64,000 nt of DNA from Amoebophrya sp. A120 (taxonomy: Eukaryota; Sar; Dinophyceae; Syndiniales; Amoebophryaceae). Position 1 is the stretch's first letter. Every line of letters begins with the position of its first letter. The notes under the pieces were generated by a model. It was not told the DNA's origin. It did not search any database and was given only the letters and a program-made list of their open reading frames with translations. The position numbers were made by a program, and so were the translations under genes. Below are positions 42,887 to 53,009 of this stretch, in pieces. The DNA is taken from assembly GCA_905178155.1 (NCBI GenBank), contig CAJINV010000004.1, forward strand, positions 11,143,655-11,207,654, in the 5' to 3' direction.

Positions 42887-45800
42887 TCAAAATATAAAAC
42901 TGTACTTTTTCTCCTTCGCATCCTGTACTAATACCACGGTGGCCCATATGGTGACGCCTAGAATCAGAGCCGCGCCGCTGCCAACCAGCACCACGCCCCA
43001 CCACGGTAGCCCGAGGAACTCCCACTCCGGCTCCGGCACGGGCGCCTTCGTGCTCGTCGTCGTCGTGGTTGGCAAGAGGATCACGCCCACCGACGGCGCG
43101 GTGTTCGTCGCGCTGGCCCGCGCCTCGCTGATGGTGAACCCTGTAATCGTCGGATCGTTGGCCACGGCGGTCTGCACGGACGTGAGCAGTGCGCTCAGCT
43201 CCGCATCGGTCTCCAGGGTCATGGTCTGCGCCTTGGCGGACGCGGCCTCGGGCGTGGCGAAGCCCTTCAACCTGTAGTCGAATTCTACCGGTTTTGGCAC
43301 GTTGTGCGACAGCAAACGACTGCGAGTCGTTTCTGCATCCTCCTGGCTTACTTTCTTGTTTCCCGCAAGCTGCAAATGACGCGGCTCCAGTGCGCCAGAG
43401 CTTGTGTAAGCCACTGGTGCTGGTGTTGACGATGACAAAACCAAAAGTCGTTCTTTTTCTTCAGTTTCCTCTACGCCTTGCGCTGTTGACAATTTCCTCT
43501 GTAAAACCTGTTGATTCCGACCATTAGCATGGTCGTGCAGCTTTTGGTGTACTAGCTCTACTTGTGGAACAGCATGACCACCTGGAGATGTTGATGATGT
43601 TCTTACGTCCCGCGGGTCCCAGCGCTCTATAGTTTCAATGTCGACAGCTGCACTACTGGCACTGCTTCGAAGATGGTTAGACCTGGTTGCCTTCTCATTC
43701 TCCACCTCGGCTGCCCCTTGCTGTTTTTTTTGTCCTCGTCCCCCGTCTGCACCAGCAAGCTGCACAGCAGAATTGGCTTCTTCTACTCCACCACGACCTA
43801 TCAGTGACCGCCTGCGTTCTGTGATAAACCGCATTGCTATTATCTCGATCAGTGCGGGTACCACGCCGAGAAAGTCTGCCAAGCCCGTCTGCAACGCGGG
43901 CCCCAGCGAGCTGATCAGCTGCGCCTCCGTGGTGCCCTGTGGAATTGTCATGACCAACTGCGCGGACGCCTCCACGCTGTAGCCCTCCACGGTGGCTGCG
44001 TCGACGTTGGCCACAGCCTCGCTGACGCCGAAGGGGAGAGCCGTGTAGGTCGACGTGGTGGTGTATCAAGTGGAAAAATGTCTGGGTCTGGAAACTTGTG
44101 ATGCTGGGTGGCGTCTCATGATGAGGCCACAAGTGCTGGCTCAGCATGACAAGTTTCTGAGCTTCTAGGTGTTGCCTATTCTGCATGACAGACTGCGTTT
44201 CTGCATCACAGAAAAGCGGAGCTCTTGGGTAACGTGCATGTCAGATTTAAGAGTCATGCCAGACAAGCATGACAAACATGCATTCCTTCAGACCCAGACA
44301 TTTTTGCAATTCATATGGTGGTCGTGGTGGACGTGAGCGTCACCGTCGTACTGGTCGACGTCGTTGTCGTCGTGCTGGTAACCGTGATGGTGGTGCTCGA
44401 CGTTGTCGTGGTGGTTGAGGTCACAAGGACGGTTTCATTCGTCAGGTTCGTCCCGTTTGCTGATCCGTTCAGAGGACCGAAGAAAACCCCCATAATATCA
44501 TCAACATCGTCGTCGATGACAAGCAGAATTGCACTGTCGTTACTGACATTCTGCGTGCCGTTCGATGTTGCTCCCGTACCATTTGGAGCGCCTGACCCCG
44601 CGTCTATATCGTCGTCAAACGCGACAGAGCTGGCGGTGGTTTCGTTGGAGCCGTTTTGAGAGGACGCTGGCGCGGTAAAATTCGAGTCATCCTCTTCGTT
44701 GAGCACGTCGTTCCAATTGTAGGAGACTTTCGTCTGGTTCATGCATTGCAAAAGAATCGTCCAAGTCTAGTAAGTCGCACGTAAACATAAAAAAGGTCTT
44801 TGTTATGATGCGGGTTCAGAGAAAGATGAAGCAGATCTATTGCCATGTTGCAACTACACCCTTGGCAGTTCATACGAGTTGTACGATACTTTTGCAATGG
44901 ATATGGTTCACCAGTGTGCAGTTGGAGGAATTATCACTCGTATTCGTGTCGTTGCTGCAGTTGCTACCCGGCAAAAAGTCGAGCACGTAGGAAACCTCTG
45001 GCGCCGGCGTCGTCGTCGTTATGGTCGTGGTGGACGTCGAGGTCGTGCTGGTCGTCACGGTTGTGGTGGTGGTGGAGGTGCTCGTGGTTGTGCTCGTCGA
45101 GGTGGTCGTGCTGGTAGTGGTCGTGGTGGAAGTTGTGGTGGAGGTTGTCGTCGTCGTCGTGGTATTCACTGCCTCGGCGCTAGACGACGAGGTGCTCGCT
45201 GCTGTCGTGGCGAACGCGGAAACAAAATCGTTCCGTTCCAGCTCCCCCTGGTGGTAGCCCCCGGTGACGTGCGGGGGCCGCTCGTAGTTGCACACTATGT
45301 CCACCGGCTGACACGTAATCGCCCCCGTGATTTGCGTGTTCGAGAAGCCGGTCGGCGTGGTGCCGGCAAGAAGCACGTTGGAGTTCGCCACGAGGCTTGT
45401 GACGCCAGTACTCGTGTCCTTGCGGCAAATGCCGATCTGCGCCAGCGTACCCTGGTAATTGTAGTCGAATCCGGTAATTTGCGGCTGGAGAATGTCGGGG
45501 GAAATTCCATACACCGTGTACTCCGTCGTGTTGTAGTACGGATTCGAGCCGCAATCCGTGTGGTAACACACGGGAACCGCGGTGCTGCTACTGGGCACGG
45601 AAAAAACCCCGACACCCGCTGTAGTGGTGCGCAGAAGTTTTTCTTTTTACTGAGCATGAATTCAGTTATACATGAATGAATCAAGTGTGAACAATCATCT
45701 CATGATGAGATGATGAATCTTCACGATCACATTATTTTTTCAAAACACGACCTGGTCTCTTATCCTTCAATGGTAAAAAAAAGTGCAAATTCGTCAGGCG

Positions 45801-48800
45801 TACGGACGCTGATGGCGGCCCGAAAGTTGGACATGAAGCTGTAGCTGCTGTTTCCTGGTATTTGGTGGTAGTAATTTAGGTAGTAGGTCGTGCCCGAAAT
45901 CGTGCCTTGCGTGGTGAAGTAGAATTTGGTCAAGTCCTGGCAGTAGGTTCCGGTGATGCTGGTATCGTAAAACGGACAGTAGTCTAGAAGCGAGCTGGAC
46001 CCGCCCTGGTTGCTCGCACCGGAAAAGTACTGGAACTTTGTTGGCAAAGCGGATCCATAGCTCGAAACTGTGCAACGCCTGACGCTCAACGCGCGGGCGG
46101 AAGGACGGTCCACCCCGTTGGTATTGCAAAACTCATGGAAGTTCTGATTTGTCGATTAGATTTGTTCTGCTCGCAGTATTGTTACACACTCTTCATCCGC
46201 TGGCGACGAGCAGCAGTCGCATGAAATTCATGCGCATACATTAGACATACGTAGTCGTTCAACTTCCAATGGCCTCTAAAAATAAAACTCGATGTCACGT
46301 CGACGCCCAAAGCGGACGAGTCAACTGTAATTCAAGTCGAAGCGGAAGTGACGAGCTACAACTACTTCATTTAGTTTCTAGATCCAGTACCGTACTACAA
46401 CAGGTACTTTTAAACAAAAATCAATACTGTAGTCCCGCTGGTGAGGCAGGTTCCTGTGATAAACTCGCATCCCCTGTTGTACCCCCAGTGCAGGTCTTCG
46501 ATGGGTTTCGTATCGCACGATAAAAGTGCTTCACGGTATACGAAAATCGTGGAAAGTTGGCATCACAAGTTTGCTTTCCTGCACGGTGTTGCACATGCTC
46601 ATGCATGTGGTGTTCTTGCCCAACAAATTTACAGAGAAGCACATACACAAATACTTTTATTTTCTTGCGATATTTTGACGCCCGCGTGTAGTCGGGTTTG
46701 TACCAGCCACTGTCTTCGGCCAAAGCTAGAGTCATGGTCGAGAGCCAGTTGTAGTCGCAGCCCATGCCGCCGCTGGGGACCATGAGCTCGCAGTGCACGG
46801 ATTTCTGTTCCCAGTGCGAGGCCACCGGAGAGCAGGACCCCGTGTCCGACGCTTCGAGCGGCGCGCCGGTTAGACTCGAGCAGTTAAAGTACTCACGGGC
46901 CTTTTCCTGCACCTTCGGGGTAACCAAGTCGAAGGCGCACTTCGGGTTGGTCTGATAGGTCGTCAAGCAGTCGGCCCAATCGGTGACGCTGTAGCTGGTC
47001 GGGTTCGCCTTCACGTTCGTCGGGCACTTGCACTCTGACGTGGTAAAACCGCCGTGCGCTGCGAGGCCTGCTATACCATCGTCGGAATCAAACAGGTCGT
47101 GCGTCCTGTGATTTTGTTTTTTCGTGGCGTTTGCTTTTAGTGCAATGGTTTTCTGAAAGAATTGCTATCAACAGGGAGCTTCTTCTATGTCTTCTCTCAT
47201 CTTCTTTTATTTTTTTTGTATGGATCGCTAGGTGCAAAGCTTTCTAGGAAAAGAGTTACCCATGCCAAGCTTCAGTCAAACAAAATCAGGGAAAAGCGGC
47301 ACTTTCTAGCAGGAAAAAACGCAGCTGCGCATGCAGGCTGCAGGAGGCAGAGTAACAGTCGCTATGCCTTGCTTCTTCGGAGAAAACAGGTATAGATAGC
47401 AGGAAAATAAGAAAAAAGTGTGCCACTTCGCAGCATACAAACAACAAATATAAGCACATTCACGCCTGCTTTTGCAATTTGCATGCAAGTTCATAAACTT
47501 GTTCAACTTTTACTTTTGCAACCCTCACGCAACAGAGATAAAATCATAATCTCGTCATCTAATCTCTCGCACAGCGGAGCGATGGTCCTACAAAAATTCT
47601 CCAGACAACCATACACGTGGCGCCAAGGAAGAGCATTCAAATCCTTGCAACATGCAGATCAGAATATTCAGATTTCAAATTCAAAAAAATAGTACTACTC
47701 AACCGAAGATATGAATTTCAATACCAGATGCTTCCTCCGCTGTTATCGTTCCAGGTGACACTCCCTGAGGAACTGCACGAGAACCGTGTCGTTGTCACGG
47801 AGTCCACTGCCGAAGCGGGCGAAATGCGCAAATTTCCCCGGTCGTCCCGGAAGTAGGGGTAAAACGACGCTGAGAAGTAGATTGCGTGGATCACTTCGTG
47901 CACGCTCGTCGAAACGACGTCGTCGAGCTTCGCGAGCGTGGAGATACTCGTGTACCCGCCGTTGTCCTGGTTCGTGTTGGTGAGGGTGCAAAAGGTGACG
48001 GTGCCGAACATGGGTTTCCCGCACTGGTCCTTGACGCACGCGCCCGCGTACGCCTGCGTTCCCGAGCTCGCGCTGCAGCCCGAGCCCTGGAGGTCGATGT
48101 AGAGATAGAAGTCCGCGTCCTCCACGGCCTCCCCCGTTGTGGTGGCGGTGTTAAACGTGGCTACACTGGAGAGGCAGGATTGCCGGTAGACGTCCGGGTA
48201 CAGGCGGTCTCGGGTGGTGAACCTCCGCGTTTGAAACGTCGTGCTGAAAAAGGAGAGGGTGAGGGTCAACACTTCAGACTCGAGGCGCGAAACAAAATCC
48301 TGCACCCGGCTGTCGTAGTTGCTCGCCGTATAGTTACTGACCTTACTCGCCACCCCGCCACTGATCTCGATCAATTCGTACTTGATCCGCATATTCCCCC
48401 ACCCGCTGCTGTGATCTTCATACAGGTGTGCGCAAGTCGTGTTGTCTGCCTCGGTCAGCATTCGTTGCTGGTTCATCTTGTCCACCTCCTCGCCAAGACC
48501 TGCTGGTGCGACGAAGGGGTTGAGCGCATGAGTATACTTCTTGTTCATCACACTGCTCTCTTCTACGGAGTTCTTGGTTTCGGTGTAGTCGTGTGCGTCC
48601 AACGACCTCCTGGCCAGATGGTTCCCGTCATGGCTCGGGTCCTCGTCTTGGCCGTGGTAGTACGTCGGCACGCGGCTCCAGTCAACCATGTGCTGTGCAG
48701 AGCCGCGGACGCCGGGTAGCAGAAGGCTTCTTTTTGTTTTTCCGTAGTTGTGCACATGGTCCTCCTGACCATGTGTGGAAAAAAACACAGACCCCGCATC

Positions 48801-49121
48801 GCTCAAGAGCAGGACGAGTTGTACAACTGCTATCGCTTGCCACAAAATATTAAATGTGGCCGAGGCATTTTTACCGGGACGAGGGGCGAAGAACAAAGGA
48901 AGAAGAGGACGTGTGGCGCAGCCTCCTCGTCCGCCGGAAAGAACCAACGGTTCTCTTAGTTCTTTCTCTTCCGAGAGTAGTCCATCTCCTGGTTCACCTG
49001 GGGGAGGACGAGGACCTGGACCTGCTCGTGGTGCTACATCATTTTTAGTACAACCCGCAGTCCTCTTCCGTGCTGGTCTCCAGAGAAGTTTCTGCATCAT
49101 GTTGATGCTACCGTACTTCAT
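42887..49121 (-). CDS. membrane-anchored leishmanolysin-like metallopeptidase (M8)
   Basis: About seven exons: 49121-47725, 47105 to about 46686, about 46515-46425, about 46125-45800, about 45605-44904, 44740-44316 and 44058-42887, roughly 1,500 residues. The N-terminus has a hydrophobic segment near 92-112 serving as signal or anchor. The zinc motif 'HEVIHAIYFS' is at residues 408-417 (DNA 47886-47900 for HEVIH). The later exon 'SHWEQKSVHCELM' supplies the usual third His, then 'STMTLALAEDSGWYKPDY'. 'QYFSGASNQGGSSSLLDYCPF' is also typical of the family. Two Thr-rich, mucin-like linkers follow, then a domain, a membrane span ('WWGVVLVGSGAALILGVTI') and a short Lys-rich tail. M8 enzymes cleave surface or host proteins; the arrangement suggests a type I surface protease. 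Introners lie at 44064 and 44741; other introns look ordinary. Confidence 0.88.
44064..44315. mobile_element. introner-like intron, GTCTGGGTCTGG family
   Basis: 252 bp between perfect TGGTG repeats (44059-44063 and 44316-44320). The interior is nearly the same as 13058-13313. Excision joins the Thr-rich linker to 'TTSTYTALPFGVSEA' in frame. Confidence 0.93.
44741..44903. mobile_element. introner-like intron, GCAAAAG family
   Basis: 163 bp between TGGTTC repeats (44735-44740 and 44904-44909). The ends contain TGCATTGCAAAAG and CTTTTGCAATGGATA. Excision gives 'CTLVNQTKVSYNW' in frame. Confidence 0.88.
45003..45170 (-). repeat. coding Thr-rich repeat (mucin-like linker)
   Basis: Runs of Thr with scattered Ser and Val, coded by repeated ACN codons, in the leishmanolysin gene. 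A second similar run is at about 44316-44420. Such regions are likely O-glycosylated stalks holding the protease away from the membrane. Confidence 0.85.
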
Positions 49122-50245
49122 CTAGTATTTCCAAGTAGAACCACTACAGCACAGCTACAGTACGCAGACGCCTTCTGGTTGGGCGAGGTGGTGAAAGAGC
49201 TGCTGCGCACCTCTTCGTGGCTGTCCGCGTCGATTTGCCGGACGACATGTTGTTCTTTCTTTCTTGTAGCAAGAAGCGGTGTCAAATCCGGCCGATGAGG
49301 CTTATTTACGCGACAGTGCAGCAGACGAGACCACAACAAACCTCCGGCCCTTGAAGCTGTCAGTTTGTTTATGTGGGCCTTTTTCTCCTCCAGTTCTTCG
49401 GCGATTCTTTTGTTTATTTCATGTTCGACGCCGTAGTTTTGTTTATTTCATCGTACTTCATGGCCCTGACTCACAGGAACAAGATGTAGATACAGGCTTT
49501 CCAACGATACTAGCACGAGGACAATCACGCGTAGATGCGTCACATTCATAAGGGGTGGAGGTTTGCTTTTTACCCGTACCCGGCGCACCACGAGACCCCA
49601 ACAACATTTTCTGACTGGATCGAACTTTGACTTTCGTGTCCCATTCTTCTACTTCCCGCTTCTAGTATAGTCAGACAGGCGGCACCCCCTGCACGTCCGA
49701 TTCGTCCTTCAAAACGCGCACTACGACCCACGAGAGCGAAACTACTGTGACGGTACCGACTTCGAACGAACTAGACCCCCGGGAAGAAAACACGATACCG
49801 AGGATAACGAGGGCACGAACTAGCGCTGATGCATGGCGAGAGGGCGGGCGGCGCACCCACATCCACAAACGACCTTTACCGAACGCATCAACGTTGCCGA
49901 TGCTTGATTTGCAGTTTCTGAACACCAGCTGGGTACATCAACATAAAAAGTAAAACTGTGTTTCTTTGCATACTTAAGTTGCAGTAAGTTCATCTGGATG
50001 AGCGATATCTAGTACGGTTTTGCATGTAGTAGAGAAGTACCCTACGACCTCCGAAGAGCGCAAGGAGAAGGACGTCGTCTCAACATGTTTTGCGATGACA
50101 TTTAGCTCTGCGTCGTTCATGTTGATGAGAACTACGTGATCCCAACATCACAACCTCTTCACCAGACTGCTGCAAGAATGATCTTCCTGCTCCTCGTGAT
50201 GATACAATTTCCTGATCTTGCCGCACCAACGCTAAAGTTTGCATG
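49122..50245. other. intergenic spacer with one doubtful small frame
   Basis: A minus-strand frame at 49671-49925 (84 codons) has a hydrophobic stretch ('ASALVRALVILGIVFSS') but no other support. Nothing else is recognised. Confidence 0.4.
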
Positions 50246-51787
50246 TTAGCGAAACAGACTTCTCATCATTTGCTCCACTAACGTATCGTTCATTTGTTCG
50301 ACGACACTCCTGGCCGTCATGAAGTTCTGCAGCTTCTCGATCGGTACGTAGCGAATTTTCCTCCCCTTCGAGGCCCGGCGATCGTAGTGCAAATTCTTCT
50401 TGGAGTTCAGCGCTTTGCTCTTGGAATTTGCGCTCTCCGTTGCCGCGGAGGTAATCAAGTTCCTTCCGCTTGTATCGTCTCCTTTTGTCGCCGTACAACC
50501 AGCTGAGACTATGTCTTGCAGCATTTGCGCGTAGAAGTCCCGGTCGTCATAGAACCTCCGATCGAGCAAGTCCTCATCTTGATTTTTAAGAGCGGAAGTC
50601 GTGCCTGTGGCTGGTGTGGTCGAAGCTGCACTTGTCCTGTCCTCTGCCGCTTTTTTCGGGTGCACCTTCTTCTCCCAATTCTTGTCCAAGAGCGCGTTGC
50701 GGATCTGTGCGGGGATGCTCTGATCCAGGACCTTGAACGCTTTCTCGCCCTTCACTGTCACCTGCGTCTCCTGCCGGGTCTGCTCCAGAGCGTCGACGCA
50801 ACTCGTCACGACTTGCTCTACTTCTGGAAGACGAGGCAGTACCGCTTTCGTCTGAGAAGTTGCATTGTTTGATGTCGCTTGTAGTTCTGCTCGTCCAACT
50901 TGCCACTCCTCCGGGAGCGAACTTACCTGCAGCTGCTGCAGTTCGGACTTCAGTTTTAACAGCTGGTCGTGCTGGGATTTCTGCCTTTCAATTTCGCTTG
51001 CCTTGTTCGTGGCCCCCACACCAGCATCTCGGACCCTTTTCAGACTTGGCTCCAGCAAAATCCGCAGCTTCTGCAACTTCTTGAAGAAGTTCACCTGCGT
51101 CCTCACAGCCTGGGGCGCGAACTTTTCGCCGCTGTTCACCGTGCTGTCACCGATCTTCTTGATCAACGTGAACTTTTTCGGTTTCGTCGCTTCCTCGTAC
51201 TGCTTCTGCAGGTCTGCGTTGATGGCGAAAAGGGGCTGCCGCTTTTTGTCACTCTGGTCATCTTCTTCTTCCGCTCCATGTTTAATACCGCCACGCGGAG
51301 CGACAGCTTGCGCACCGTGGGACGTGGTTTTCTGTTCGATGGGAGCATCGTCGGAGGAGATTTCGCTGGCTTCGCTCTTGAAATCGTTGTCCTCCAGTTC
51401 AGAGGACGAGCCTTTTTCTTGCAGATCATCTTCACTCGAAGTGCCGTCCTCGCCGCCCTCTACTTCGTCGCCACTGACAAATTCCAGCTCCGCCGAAGAG
51501 GACTGCTCGTCAGCACTACTCAACATCCCATCGTCCTGCTCCAACTCTCTCCTGCTCACCTTCGCACTCGGCACCAAGTTCGGGATGTCGGCGCGGAGGC
51601 GTAATCTTCCTTTGCTGCTTGTCTTTTGATCATTTCCGCCGAGGTTGAGCAAGCTCGCGTCGACTTTTCGCTTCTTCAGGGACGGGGCATCCAGGAGGCT
51701 GTCGTGCTGCTCCAGTGCGGCCGTGCTGTCGGTGGGCGCCTCACCATACAGCTTGCGGAGCTTTGCGGCCAGGTTGCTGGTGGACAT
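50246..51787 (-). CDS. AATF: AATF/Bfr2 ribosome-biogenesis factor
   Basis: A 513-residue intronless frame. The N-terminal third is acidic and Ser-rich ('SGDEVEGGEDGTSSEDD'). The middle is helical with 'VRTQVNFFKKLQKLRILLEP', matching the conserved AATF leucine-zipper region. The C-terminal TRAUB domain shows 'RRFYDDRDFYAQMLQDIV' and 'YDRRASKGRKIRYVPIEKLQ' followed by 'NFMTAR'. AATF/Bfr2 acts in the nucleolus in early processing of the small-subunit rRNA precursor. Length agrees with the family (about 530-560). The start at 51787 ('MSTSNLAAKLRKLYGEAP') fits conserved N-termini. Confidence 0.93.
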   Translation of the reverse strand: MSTSNLAAKLRKLYGEAPTDSTAALEQHDSLLDAPSLKKRKVDASLLNLGGNDQKTSSKGRLRLRADIPNLVPSAKVSRRELEQDDGMLSSADEQSSSAELEFVSGDEVEGGEDGTSSEDDLQEKGSSSELEDNDFKSEASEISSDDAPIEQKTTSHGAQAVAPRGGIKHGAEEEDDQSDKKRQPLFAINADLQKQYEEATKPKKFTLIKKIGDSTVNSGEKFAPQAVRTQVNFFKKLQKLRILLEPSLKRVRDAGVGATNKASEIERQKSQHDQLLKLKSELQQLQVSSLPEEWQVGRAELQATSNNATSQTKAVLPRLPEVEQVVTSCVDALEQTRQETQVTVKGEKAFKVLDQSIPAQIRNALLDKNWEKKVHPKKAAEDRTSAASTTPATGTTSALKNQDEDLLDRRFYDDRDFYAQMLQDIVSAGCTATKGDDTSGRNLITSAATESANSKSKALNSKKNLHYDRRASKGRKIRYVPIEKLQNFMTARSVVEQMNDTLVEQMMRSLFR

Positions 51788-53009
51788 GGTTACGAATTGT
51801 GTTTGTGTTTCTCGTTCTCCCTATAATAAATTCGAGTACAAATAAGGCACAACTTCGAAAGGAATTGGAAACCTCAATTTTTCGAATCGGCACCTAAACG
51901 ACTACAACCCAATACGCTATATCTTCGCGGTCGATCCGAATTCTATCAACAATCTTCAAGCCTGCTTTTAGGGACATCGATTGATGATCCACGCGATGAT
52001 CGTGATCATCGAAATTCGACACAGTCATGAGCTCGGAGGTCGTACCACAACTAGTATATTATACCAACGTGATCATCTGTTCTTTCCTTTTGGTTTTGAT
52101 TCGATCTGTCTGCCATTCTAAGCGACATTTCCTTTGCTGTTGTGATCGATCCTTTTCGAGACCAGGGAAGCCACATGATTAGCACTTTCTGTCTCAGTTT
52201 TACGACTTCTTAGCACTTGATCTTGACCCATGAGAAAAATGTTTTGAACCGCGACAAGTTGACGCGATGACTTCATAAGCGCGGCATAAAGCGCTGGCGA
52301 TTTCATTCGCCAGGCATATTTCAGATTTAGATCTTTTTCTTCCCCATGGAGTGAGAATATTTCGTTTTTTTTTGTTCCTGAGATGTAAGAGACTAGCAGC
52401 AGCACCGGGATACGGTACAAATCGTACTTATATCAAGCGCATATATTCAACTTCTCTTTCTCTCAAGTCAAAGGGTTACTGTTTGTGAAACGTGGGCTGA
52501 GGACCGGGTTCTTTCTTTATGGTTCGATAAAACAAGTCCAGAATTATGACGACTTTTGTCATCTGTCGGCTAGTGTAATTCGTGTGAATTTTAAATTGCA
52601 AAGTTGACTTAGTGTGTAAACAAAAACAATGGAATTTGAATAATGTGAATATGCTTAAACAATGTAAAAACTTGAAAAGTGATGATTAATAGTCGAGAAC
52701 GAAGCCATACTGAAAGTGTAAGTGTTACAAGTAAATATGAAATTGGAATTCAAAAAGGTGCTATCTAGAAAAAAATTGAAACGAGTTTCGCGTGAAGGGT
52801 GTTCACGTCTTTTGAACAGCATTTGAAGCTGGTGCATGTTGATGTATAAAAATGTACTAAACAGATTCTGAATCATGTTGAACAGGAAATTAGAAAAGAC
52901 ATCTTTGGAGAACAACGAACTAATCGTATTAAGGAGGAGACACAAAGCATGAGCATTCAGTTTTTGACGGATTCTCGACCGGCGGCGGTGTAGTCCTAGT
53001 CCCAGCAAC
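51788..53009. other. intergenic spacer, no gene seen
   Basis: AT-rich spacer downstream of the giant repeat-protein gene. Short open frames only, with no coding character. Confidence 0.5.

Noticed and set aside
49671..49925. An 84-codon minus-strand frame with a hydrophobic stretch
   Set aside because: Too short and without any supporting motif or splice evidence.
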